Below are positions 1-5,588 of a DNA stretch of 10,777 nucleotides, in pieces. Each line of letters starts with the position of its first letter. The stretch's first letter is position 1. The position numbers and the translations under genes were made by a program. Location: the NCBI GenBank assembly GCA_002293965.1, contig DBEG01000016.1, forward strand, positions 1 through 10,777. Direction: 5' to 3'. The DNA is from Actinobacteria bacterium UBA912 (GTDB taxonomy: Bacteria; Actinomycetota; Coriobacteriia; Anaerosomatales; UBA912). Below the pieces are notes generated by a model, which was not told where the DNA came from, did not search any database, and saw nothing but the letters and a program-made list of their open reading frames with translations.

Positions 1-1
1 A

Positions 2-601
2 GTCATCAATCTCGCCGCCACAGTTCTAAGGGACGGCGGGATTGTTGTTTTTCCGACGGAGACCGTCTACGGCATAGGCGCTTCGGCGCACTCATGCTTC
101 GGTCCGCATGAGATCTTCGACATCAAGGTCCGACCGCTCGACAAGTTCCTACCATGGCTGGTCGAAGATGACGACGCCCTGCTCGACACGTATGGCGTCG
201 ACGTTCCCGAGTACGCGCACAATCTCGCAAAGGTGCTGTGGCCGGGCGCCCTCACTCTTGTCGTGAAGGCTTCCGAGAGGGTCGGCAAGGACTTTCGGGC
301 TGCCGACGGCACCGTCGCACTCAGGAGCCCTGATCACATGATCGTCCGAGCGCTCATCCACGCTTCGGGCGGGCCGCTGATCGCAACTAGCGCCAACACG
401 AGCGGCACTGCGGCACCCCACGACTTCACATCGATTGAGGAGCGAATCATCGCGGCGGCTGACGTAGCGCTTGACGGTGGCGAGACCAGACACCAGCAGC
501 CATCGACGACCGTCGACTGCACCGGTCCTTCGCCAGTGATTCTTCGCCAAGGCGCCATTGAGGCCGACGTCATCATGTCGGTAGCCGCCGGGGGCGCATG
601 A
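2..601 (+). CDS. tsaC: Threonylcarbamoyl-AMP synthase (TsaC/YrdC/Sua5 family), 5' end cut by window
   Basis: This enzyme makes L-threonylcarbamoyladenylate from threonine, bicarbonate and ATP, the first step of the t6A37 modification of ANN-decoding tRNAs in the cytoplasm. The frame is open from base 2 to a TGA at 599-601, giving 199 visible residues. Family marks are PTETVYG (visible residues 18-24), the KxR motif as KVRP (42-45), LWPGALTLVV (79-88), ATSANTSG (128-135), STTVD (168-172) and LRQGAI (181-186). Because PTETVYG normally lies about 25-30 residues from the N-terminus, only some 5-15 residues and the start codon are missing. It is the short, YrdC-domain-only form with no Sua5 C-terminal domain. 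The stretch after KVRP reads LDKFLPWLVED, where many homologues have a Pro in place of the Phe. The stop overlaps the rpiB start as ATGA, implying translational coupling. Internal ATGs are not the true start because motifs lie upstream of them. Confidence 0.93.
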   Translation, partial: VINLAATVLRDGGIVVFPTETVYGIGASAHSCFGPHEIFDIKVRPLDKFLPWLVEDDDALLDTYGVDVPEYAHNLAKVLWPGALTLVVKASERVGKDFRAADGTVALRSPDHMIVRALIHASGGPLIATSANTSGTAAPHDFTSIEERIIAAADVALDGGETRHQQPSTTVDCTGPSPVILRQGAIEADVIMSVAAGGA

Positions 602-1044
602 TGCGGGTGGCCATCGGTAGCGATCACGCCGGTTTCGATCAGAAGGCGAGCCTTCGACGCCACCTCGAGCAGCTCGGACACGAGGTGACCGATGTCGGTC
701 CGGACTCTGATGAGCTCTCCGTGGACTACCCCGACTTCGCCGAGCAGGTCGGCGGCTTGGTAGCCGCAGGCGAGGTCGATCGCGGGGTTCTGGTGTGCGG
801 CACCGGGATCGGGATGGCGATGGCTGCCAACAAGATCGACGGAGTGCGGGCCGCTAACGTCTTGGATGTCGACTTCGCCAGGTTGTCGCGGGAGCACAAC
901 GATGCGAATGTCGTCGCGGTCTCGGGCAGATTCGTCTCCGCCGAGAAGAATGCGCAGATCGTCGATGCCTTCCTAGAGGCAGAGTTCCTCGGCGATCGTC
1001 ATACCCGGCGAGTGGAGAAGATCAAAGCCCTCGAGAGCGAGTAG
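598..1044 (+). CDS. rpiB: Ribose-5-phosphate isomerase B (RpiB/LacAB family)
   Basis: RpiB interconverts ribose 5-phosphate and ribulose 5-phosphate in the non-oxidative pentose phosphate pathway. The 148-residue product has the expected family length. Visible marks are IGSDHAGF near the N-terminus, VDYPDFA (42-48), VLVCGTGIGMAMAAN (64-78), REHNDANV (98-105) and a C-terminal HTRRVEKI. The Cys in CGTGIGM is the catalytic base of the E. coli-type enzyme; mycobacterial RpiB uses a Glu instead, so this protein is of the Cys type. Two ATGs stand in tandem at 598 and 601. Starting at 601 puts the key residues at C66 and H99, the E. coli numbering, but the ATG at 598 overlaps the tsaC stop as ATGA and is equally likely. 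No strong ribosome binding site precedes it, which fits coupling to tsaC. Confidence 0.95.
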   Translation: MMRVAIGSDHAGFDQKASLRRHLEQLGHEVTDVGPDSDELSVDYPDFAEQVGGLVAAGEVDRGVLVCGTGIGMAMAANKIDGVRAANVLDVDFARLSREHNDANVVAVSGRFVSAEKNAQIVDAFLEAEFLGDRHTRRVEKIKALESE

Positions 1045-1114
1045 CGAGAATGGCGCTGGGTATGGCAGGACCGCATGGTTTGGAGTAGCATGGCCACTTC
1101 ACACAACGCAGATT

Positions 1115-1118
1115 GGAG
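1115..1118 (+). promoter_or_regulatory. Ribosome binding site deciding the glyA start
   Basis: GGAG at 1115-1118 lies 9 bases before the ATG at 1128. The in-frame TTG at 1113 overlaps this site and has no purine-rich stretch upstream, so the ATG at 1128 is the better start. Confidence 0.7.
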
Positions 1119-1127
1119 CTTGCGCGC

Positions 1128-2375
1128 ATGACATTGAGGTACATCCCCAGGCAGGATCCCGAGCTGGCCGCCGCCATCGACGCCGAACTTACCAGGCAGC
1201 GCGGGACCATCGAGCTCATCGCAAGCGAGAACTTCGTGTCCATGGCTGTGCTTGAGGCCGCCGGAACGGTTCTGACCAATAAGTACGCCGAAGGACTGCC
1301 CGGCAGGCGCTACTATGGCGGCTGCGAGGAGGTCGACGTCGTCGAGACGCTAGCACGTGACCGGGCCACGACTCTGTTCGGTGCCGATCACGCCAATGTC
1401 CAACCACACGCAGGTGCCCAGGCGAATCTGGCCGCCTTCTACGCGTTCCTCAACCCCGGCGACACCGTTCTTGGGATGAACCTGGCGATGGGCGGGCATC
1501 TGACCCACGGATCGCCGGTGAACTTCTCGGGCAAGTGGTTCAAGGTCATCCCGTACGGCCTGGACCCTGATACCGAGACGATCGACTACGACGAGGTCGA
1601 GCGCCTCGCGATGGAGCACCGCCCGAAGATGGTCATCGCCGGTGCGAGCGCGTATTCGCGCACGATTGATTTCGAGCGATTCAGCGAGATAGCTCGCCGA
1701 GCAGGTGCGATCTTCATGGTCGACATGGCCCACATCGCCGGACTAGTCGCCACAGGAGCGCATCCATCCCCGGTCCCACACGCCGACGTCGTCACTTCCA
1801 CCTCACACAAGACACTGCGCGGCCCTCGGGCCGGTTTCATCCTGTGCCGGGAGGAGCATGCCACAGCGATCGACAAGGCGGTCTTCCCCGGGTTGCAGGG
1901 CGGTCCGCTTGAGCACATCATCGCTGCCAAAGCGGTGGCCTTCAAAGAAGCGATGCAGCCGGAGTTCTCGGCGTACATCGATCAGGTCGTCGTCAACGCC
2001 AAGGCGCTCGGTGAGGGTATGGCCGAAGGCGGATTGCGTCTGGTCAGCGGCGGCACCGACAACCACCTTGTGCTCGTGGACCTGAGGCCTGCTTCGATCA
2101 CCGGCAAGGACGCCGAGACTCTCCTCGAAGAAGTCGGCTTCACTGTGAACAAGAACTCGATTCCCAACGATCCGGAAAGCCCCTTCGTCACCAGCGGCAT
2201 CCGCGTTGGCTCCGCTGCGATGACCACCCGCGGCTTCAGCGAGAGCGATGCCCGCACAGTCGGCTCCATGATCGCGCAGGCCATTTTCGAGCGCCAGGAT
2301 TCGGGCGTACTCGATGGCATTAGGGAGCAAGTCACCGCGATGCTTTCGGCGCATCCGCTCTATCCTGAGCTGTGA
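1128..2375 (+). CDS. glyA: Serine hydroxymethyltransferase
   Basis: GlyA is a PLP enzyme that converts serine and tetrahydrofolate to glycine and 5,10-methylene-THF, the main source of one-carbon units for purines, thymidylate and methionine. The product is 415 residues from the ATG at 1128, the usual length. Motifs in order are ELIASENFVS, TNKYAEGLPGRRYYGG, NVQPHAGAQAN, GGHLTHGSPV, VDMAHIAGL, the PLP-lysine segment TSTSHKTLRGPR, FPGLQGGPLEH and SGIRVGSAAMTTRG. The Schiff-base lysine is K228 (E. coli K229). The segment reads TSTSHK where many homologues have TTTTHK, a mild variation. It lies 83 bases after rpiB and 33 before the dCMP deaminase gene. Pairing methylene-THF production with dUMP production suggests shared supply of thymidylate precursors. 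I see no intact promoter or riboswitch in the 83-base gap. Confidence 0.97.
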   Translation: MTLRYIPRQDPELAAAIDAELTRQRGTIELIASENFVSMAVLEAAGTVLTNKYAEGLPGRRYYGGCEEVDVVETLARDRATTLFGADHANVQPHAGAQANLAAFYAFLNPGDTVLGMNLAMGGHLTHGSPVNFSGKWFKVIPYGLDPDTETIDYDEVERLAMEHRPKMVIAGASAYSRTIDFERFSEIARRAGAIFMVDMAHIAGLVATGAHPSPVPHADVVTSTSHKTLRGPRAGFILCREEHATAIDKAVFPGLQGGPLEHIIAAKAVAFKEAMQPEFSAYIDQVVVNAKALGEGMAEGGLRLVSGGTDNHLVLVDLRPASITGKDAETLLEEVGFTVNKNSIPNDPESPFVTSGIRVGSAAMTTRGFSESDARTVGSMIAQAIFERQDSGVLDGIREQVTAMLSAHPLYPEL

Positions 2376-2408
2376 GTCCGCAGTGCCGCATGAGAGAGGC
2401 TGACCAGG

Positions 2409-2873
2409 ATGTCGCGCCCCGATTGGGATGAGTATTTCATGGGTATCGCGCTCCAGGTGAGCGAACGTTCGACGTGCGTCCGACGCAAGACCGGCGCGGT
2501 CATCGTCAGGGAGAAGCGTATCCTGGCGACCGGCTACAATGGCGCGCCAGCAGGACTGACACACTGTGAAGACGTTGGTTGCGTACGGGATACCAACTCC
2601 ATCCCCAGTGGCTCGAACCACGAGCTCTGCCGAGGCATACACGCCGAACAGAACGCAGTGGTACAAGCTGCGAGGTTCGGGAACGCCATCGAAGGTGCCA
2701 TCATCTACACGACACATCATCCGTGCGTGCTGTGTGCCAAGATCCTCGTCAACGCAGGTGTCGACAGCATCATCTATCACGAATCCTACCCTGACGAACT
2801 ATCCGCCCAGATTCTGAAGGAAGCCGGGATCACGGTTCGGACGGCCGTGTGTTCAGAGGCGGATAAAGTGTGA
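2409..2873 (+). CDS. comEB: Deoxycytidylate (dCMP) deaminase, ComEB-like
   Basis: The enzyme deaminates dCMP to dUMP, the substrate of thymidylate synthase, in the cytoplasm. The 154-residue product belongs to the zinc-dependent cytidine/deoxycytidylate deaminase family. The zinc-site signature is complete: HAE with H78 and the catalytic E80, and PCVLC with C106 and C109. The upstream segment TGYNGAPAGLTHCED (41-55) is typical of dCMP deaminases. C53, C58, H71 and C74 may form the second structural zinc site seen in some members, but this is inference. AGAGAGG lies 9 bases before the ATG. The gene ends as GTGTGA, so its stop shares four bases with the GTG start of the next gene. In Bacillus subtilis the homologue is called comEB because it lies in the comE operon; no DNA-uptake role should be inferred here. 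Confidence 0.93.
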   Translation: MSRPDWDEYFMGIALQVSERSTCVRRKTGAVIVREKRILATGYNGAPAGLTHCEDVGCVRDTNSIPSGSNHELCRGIHAEQNAVVQAARFGNAIEGAIIYTTHHPCVLCAKILVNAGVDSIIYHESYPDELSAQILKEAGITVRTAVCSEADKV

Positions 2874-3973
2874 ACCTCGGTAACTACTTCGCAGTATTCG
2901 TGGTTGCCGCTGGCATAACGCTGGCCATAACGCCAATCGTCCGGAGACTGTCGTTGAAGTACGGACTGGTCGACGTTCCTTGCGGCCGCAAGGTCCACAG
3001 CAAGCCGGTTTCGCGCCTGGGCGGCGTGGGGATATTCGCAGGTTTCGCCGGTGCGGTAGCCCTTCAGTTTGTCGGAGAAACACTGGGCTGGTGGGGGCCT
3101 ATGCTTGCCGGAGAAGGTATGCAGCTTGCCGGATTGCTTGGAGGGCTGGCACTGATCTTCGTCATCGGCGTGATCGACGACGTGTTCAATCTCTCACCGG
3201 CATACAAGCTGCTGGGCCAGATACTGGCGGCTGTGATCGTGATTGCGTCCGGGATCAGGATCGATTTCGTCGGCAATCCTGCCGGCGGGGGACTCATAGC
3301 ACTGGGACTTCTGGGGATACCCGTCACCTTGGTCTATATCGTCGGATTCACGAACGTCATCAACCTCATCGATGGACTGGACGGCCTGGCCGCGGGTGTC
3401 TCGGCGATTGCTGGACTCAGCTTCCTTGTGATCGCGATCCAGACCAACCAGTTCGCCGCAGCGGTTCTGGCTGCTGCGTTGATCGGCTCGTGCTTGGGCT
3501 TCCTGCGATACAACTCCAACCCTGCGAGCATCTTCATGGGGGATTCGGGGGCACTGTTCTTGGGCTTTGCTCTGGCGGGGATATCGATGCTTGGAGTGAT
3601 GAAATCCGTGGCGGCGATCGCATTGGCCGTCCCGCTGTTGATCATCGGAGTTCCGATATTCGACACACTCACTGCGATCATTCGACGCCTAAGACATCAA
3701 CGTCCTATCCAAGAAGCCGACAAGGGGCATATCCATCATAGATTGCTGGGGCGGGGATTCGATCAACGCCAAACAGTCTTGATCATCTATGTCTGGTCGA
3801 TAGCCCTGGCCATCGGCGGGTACGCTATGCTGTACGCTCCAACCCTTATCAAGCTTGTGACCTTCGGGATATTGGCGGCATTGTCGGGAGTGATGGCCTA
3901 TTGGCTCGGTTTGTTCGAGGCCGCCCATCACCACGCCGAGGAGCACAAACACGACGAGTGTTCCAGCGAGTGA
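2870..3973 (+). CDS. tagO: Polyprenyl-phosphate GlcNAc-1-phosphate transferase (WecA/TagO type, MraY family)
   Basis: This membrane enzyme transfers a HexNAc-1-phosphate, usually GlcNAc-1-P, from the UDP-sugar to undecaprenyl or decaprenyl phosphate. That step starts teichoic acid, arabinogalactan linker or other cell-envelope glycans. The 367-residue product is hydrophobic, with about 10-11 membrane segments. Motifs are RKVHSKPVSRLGG (40-52), the catalytic VIDDV (D103, D104), NVINLIDGLDGLAAG (162-176), FMGDSGALFLG (222-232) and HIHHRLLG (287-294). The last, HxHHR, separates WecA/TagO from MraY. The C-terminal tail after the last membrane segment is His-rich (H353-355, H359, H361, then C364). 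The GTG start at 2870 overlaps the deaminase stop; AGAGG at 2855-2859 gives a 10-base spacing. In Mycobacterium tuberculosis wecA likewise lies just before the atp operon. The acceptor lipid and exact sugar cannot be read from the sequence. Confidence 0.93.
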   Translation: MNLGNYFAVFVVAAGITLAITPIVRRLSLKYGLVDVPCGRKVHSKPVSRLGGVGIFAGFAGAVALQFVGETLGWWGPMLAGEGMQLAGLLGGLALIFVIGVIDDVFNLSPAYKLLGQILAAVIVIASGIRIDFVGNPAGGGLIALGLLGIPVTLVYIVGFTNVINLIDGLDGLAAGVSAIAGLSFLVIAIQTNQFAAAVLAAALIGSCLGFLRYNSNPASIFMGDSGALFLGFALAGISMLGVMKSVAAIALAVPLLIIGVPIFDTLTAIIRRLRHQRPIQEADKGHIHHRLLGRGFDQRQTVLIIYVWSIALAIGGYAMLYAPTLIKLVTFGILAALSGVMAYWLGLFEAAHHHAEEHKHDECSSE

Positions 3974-3999
3974 CTGCCATCGTCCGCCTTTTCTCACCC

Positions 4000-4018
4000 A
4001 TCTGGCCCGAGCCACGAT
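4000..4018 (+). other. Weak bulged RNA hairpin between the tagO-like gene and atpI
   Basis: ATCTGGC at 4000-4006 can pair with GCCA at 4011-4014 and GAT at 4016-4018, leaving C4015 bulged and CCGA as the loop, seven pairs in all. Only ATTTACCTT follows, not a clean run of T, so it would be a poor intrinsic terminator. It might partly separate the upstream genes from the atp operon. Confidence 0.3.
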
Positions 4019-4025
4019 ATTTACC

Positions 4026-4054
4026 TTGTAGGAGCACCCGTCTTAATGTACGAT
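4026..4054 (+). promoter_or_regulatory. Candidate sigma70-type promoter for the atp operon
   Basis: TTGTAG at 4026-4031 (3 of 6 matches to TTGACA) and TACGAT at 4049-4054 (4 of 6 matches to TATAAT) are 17 bases apart. Transcription would start near 4061, only 5-6 bases before the atpI ATG, giving an almost leaderless transcript. The match is modest and the region can also be read as a ribosome binding site plus a tiny ORF. Confidence 0.35.
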
Positions 4055-4057
4055 TAG
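4046..4057 (+). other. Possible three-codon leader ORF upstream of atpI
   Basis: AGGAG at 4030-4034 is the only good ribosome binding site in this gap. It precedes an ATG at 4046 that is in frame with atpI but meets TAG at 4055 after encoding Met-Tyr-Asp. The atpI ATG follows 9 bases after that stop and has no ribosome binding site of its own. It could be a coupling mini-ORF, a relic of a longer atpI N-terminus, or chance. Confidence 0.3.
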
Positions 4058-4066
4058 CCCGTTTTC

Positions 4067-4423
4067 ATGGATTGGGGTTCCCGAGAAGGATGTTTTCCGC
4101 TGACCTTGCTGACCGCCATAGAAACTTTCCTGGGTCACCCTGCGGTGGCGATTATTCTCGGCCTTTTATTCGGGGCACTACTCTTGCTTCTCTCAAGACA
4201 CAGCGTCAAGTTCTTGACGCCGGAATCCTCGGCCGCTGGCTTTGCCATTGTGGCGGGATCGCTCTTGCTGAGATTGGCCCTGGCGGCTAGTGCATTGTTG
4301 GCTTACAGGTTTTTGTTGCCGGATGGCTTCCTGTGGTTTGCAGGTGGGTTGGCAGCCGGCTTTGTGGTGATGTATACATTGGAACTGCTCAAGTATGCTC
4401 GAGTGAGGACTAGAGTCCGCTAA
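4067..4423 (+). CDS. atpI: Small membrane protein in the AtpI position (ATP synthase subunit I, possibly AtpR-like)
   Basis: The 118-residue protein is very hydrophobic and sits directly before atpB, where AtpI-type proteins help c-ring or Fo assembly. I see about three membrane segments at residues 25-43, 55-80 and 86-108, then a basic end (KYARVRTRVR). The middle segment has an Arg within the membrane, in SLLLRLALAAS (65-75). AtpI proteins usually have four segments, whereas the AtpR family of N-ATPases has three and a similar Arg, so the family assignment is open. The ATG at 4067 is the only ATG in this frame after an upstream TAG, but it lacks a ribosome binding site. AGAAGGA at 4084-4090 would fit a CTG at 4100, or at long distance a TTG at 4106, either of which keeps all three segments. 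The gene ends 17 bases before atpB. Confidence 0.75.
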   Translation: MDWGSREGCFPLTLLTAIETFLGHPAVAIILGLLFGALLLLLSRHSVKFLTPESSAAGFAIVAGSLLLRLALAASALLAYRFLLPDGFLWFAGGLAAGFVVMYTLELLKYARVRTRVR

Positions 4424-4424
4424 T

Positions 4425-4430
4425 AGGAGG
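4425..4430 (+). promoter_or_regulatory. Ribosome binding site of atpB
   Basis: AGGAGG at 4425-4430 begins just after the atpI stop and lies 10 bases before the GTG at 4441. It supports the GTG start. Confidence 0.75.
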
Positions 4431-4440
4431 AAGGGATCAA

Positions 4441-5247
4441 GTGGAAGGTCTATCCGAAAAACTTGCATCGAAGTTACACAAGTACTCGGTACTGCCATTC
4501 GAAGACATGTACGGGACCGTTTCGCCGTTGGATGCCTTCGTATTCACGAACTATATCTTCTTTCTGATAATCGCCTTCGTCGCAACCCTGGTCTTCTTTG
4601 TGGTGGCAGCGAACAAGACGGCGCTGGTCCCGAAAGGGATAGGGAACCTGGCTGAAACCGGCGTCGAGTTCATCAGGAACCTTTGCGTCGATTCGATGGG
4701 CAAGGAAGGCGTCAAGTTCGTGCCCTTCATTGGCACCCTGTTCTTCTTCCTTCTCTTCGCCAACATACTTGGCCTTATCCCGGGAACTCTTCCCGCTACA
4801 GGCACGATCGGCGTGACTGCTGCATGGGCAGTCATGGTCTTCTTGCTCTACAACTACATCGGGATCAAGAAGCATGGCTTCATCGGTTACTTCAAGTCAT
4901 TCGTCCCTTCCGGGGTTCGGGAGATGGGACCACTGGGCAAGTGGGGGATGGGTTCGTTCATCTTCATCCTCGAGGTCCTGGGCCACTTCCTAAGACCACT
5001 CACGTTGGCAATGCGTCTTTTCGCCAATACTTTCGCTGGCGGGATGATTCTGGGAATCTTCGGCATATTCGTCGTTCTTGGTGTCAAAGAGATCTCAGCG
5101 ATAGGCCTTTTGAGCTCGGGATTGAGCTTGGTGATGCTGGTGATCATGTACGCCTTCAAGCTTTTCGTGGGAGTTATTCAGGCGTACATCTTCACGCTAC
5201 TCACCACCGCATACATCGGAGGCGCACTCCACGCCGACGAGCACTAG
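4441..5247 (+). CDS. atpB: F1Fo ATP synthase subunit a
   Basis: Subunit a forms the two proton half-channels of Fo beside the c-ring. The 268-residue protein has five to six hydrophobic segments, and the family signature RPLTLAMRLFANTFAGG lies at 185-201. R192 aligns with the essential E. coli R210, N196 with N214, E178 with E196, and Q247 in VIQAYIFTLLT with Q252. At the half-channel pair E. coli E219/H245, hand alignment gives G201 and K240, an unusual combination (see findings). The C-terminus ends HADEH. The GTG start is well supported: AGGAGG lies 10 bases upstream, the next Met is M23, and the N-terminal segment continues to residue 38 before the first membrane helix. An 80-base gap with a hairpin follows before atpE. 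Confidence 0.95.
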   Translation: MEGLSEKLASKLHKYSVLPFEDMYGTVSPLDAFVFTNYIFFLIIAFVATLVFFVVAANKTALVPKGIGNLAETGVEFIRNLCVDSMGKEGVKFVPFIGTLFFFLLFANILGLIPGTLPATGTIGVTAAWAVMVFLLYNYIGIKKHGFIGYFKSFVPSGVREMGPLGKWGMGSFIFILEVLGHFLRPLTLAMRLFANTFAGGMILGIFGIFVVLGVKEISAIGLLSSGLSLVMLVIMYAFKLFVGVIQAYIFTLLTTAYIGGALHADEH

Positions 5248-5258
5248 ATATTGGATTC

Positions 5259-5276
5259 AACCGGCGAGTGCCGGTT
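5259..5276 (+). promoter_or_regulatory. Perfect 7-bp hairpin in the atpB-atpE intercistronic region
   Basis: AACCGGC at 5259-5265 and GCCGGTT at 5270-5276 are exact inverted repeats around a GAGT tetraloop, with five G-C pairs. The hairpin begins 11 bases after the atpB stop and ends 51 bases before the atpE start. Only TTTATC follows, so full termination is unlikely. A role as an mRNA processing or stability element, or a leaky terminator, is inference. Confidence 0.6.
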
Positions 5277-5312
5277 TATCAGACCGCAAGTCACTGGACA
5301 TCTGTCAGGTAG

Positions 5313-5320
5313 AAGGAGGA
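5313..5320 (+). promoter_or_regulatory. Strong ribosome binding site of atpE
   Basis: AAGGAGGA at 5313-5320 lies 7 bases before the GTG at 5328. It combines near-complete complementarity to the 16S rRNA end with near-ideal spacing, which suits high output of the c subunit. Confidence 0.8.
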
Positions 5321-5327
5321 ATTACTC

Positions 5328-5552
5328 GTGGAAGGTTCCATCAACGTTCTTGGTGCTGGGTTGGCCTATGGCTTCGCTGCTTTCGGTGCAGCCATTGGTA
5401 TCGGTATGGTCGGTGGGCGGACGGTTGAGGCTATGGCCCGTCAGCCTGAGATGGCCGGCAAGATCCAAACCACCTTCTTCATCGCAGCGGCATTCGCCGA
5501 GGCACTCGGCTTGCTCGGGTTCGTTCTGGCCCTGATCCTCATGGCCGCCTAG
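5328..5552 (+). CDS. atpE: F1Fo ATP synthase subunit c
   Basis: Subunit c is the hairpin proteolipid that forms the rotating ring; each copy carries one ion-binding carboxylate. The 74-residue protein has two membrane helices (about 7-30 and 48-72) joined by the polar loop ARQPEMAGK (37-45) that meets gamma and epsilon. The carboxylate is E58 in AAAFAEALGLLGF. Helix 1 carries spaced small residues (A18, G20, A22, G24, G26) for tight ring packing. The known Na+ ligands of the Ilyobacter ring (Q32, S66, T67, Y70) align with I25, A59, L60 and L63, so proton coupling is predicted. The GTG start follows the operon's best-placed ribosome binding site, and a hairpin lies upstream. Ring size cannot be deduced. 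Confidence 0.96.
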   Translation: MEGSINVLGAGLAYGFAAFGAAIGIGMVGGRTVEAMARQPEMAGKIQTTFFIAAAFAEALGLLGFVLALILMAA

Positions 5553-5588
5553 TCACCGCTATACGGAAAAGTTGGAGGTACTAGAGTA

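Noticed and set aside
1045..1127. Possible promoter (TAGCAT) and repeated GCATGG in the rpiB-glyA gap
   Set aside because: No acceptable -35 box lies at the right distance, and the two 6-base repeats are too short to mean anything on their own.
1803..2780. Long open frame on the minus strand (325 codons) opposite glyA and the dCMP deaminase gene
   Set aside because: It lies antisense to two conserved enzymes, has no family motif, and is expected by chance from the third-position G+C bias.
2980..3741. Plus-strand frame of 253 codons inside the TagO-like gene
   Set aside because: It is an Arg- and Gly-rich frame-shifted copy of the real membrane-protein frame, which holds all the motifs.
4000..4018. 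Hairpin read as an intrinsic terminator of the tagO transcript
   Set aside because: The stem has a bulge and is not followed by a T-run; kept only as a weak hairpin.
3901..4290. Plus-strand frame of 129 codons spanning the tagO-atpI junction
   Set aside because: It overlaps the end of the TagO-like gene and the start of atpI out of frame, is not membrane-like, and has no recognisable domain. The hydrophobic frame starting at 4067 fits the atpI position.
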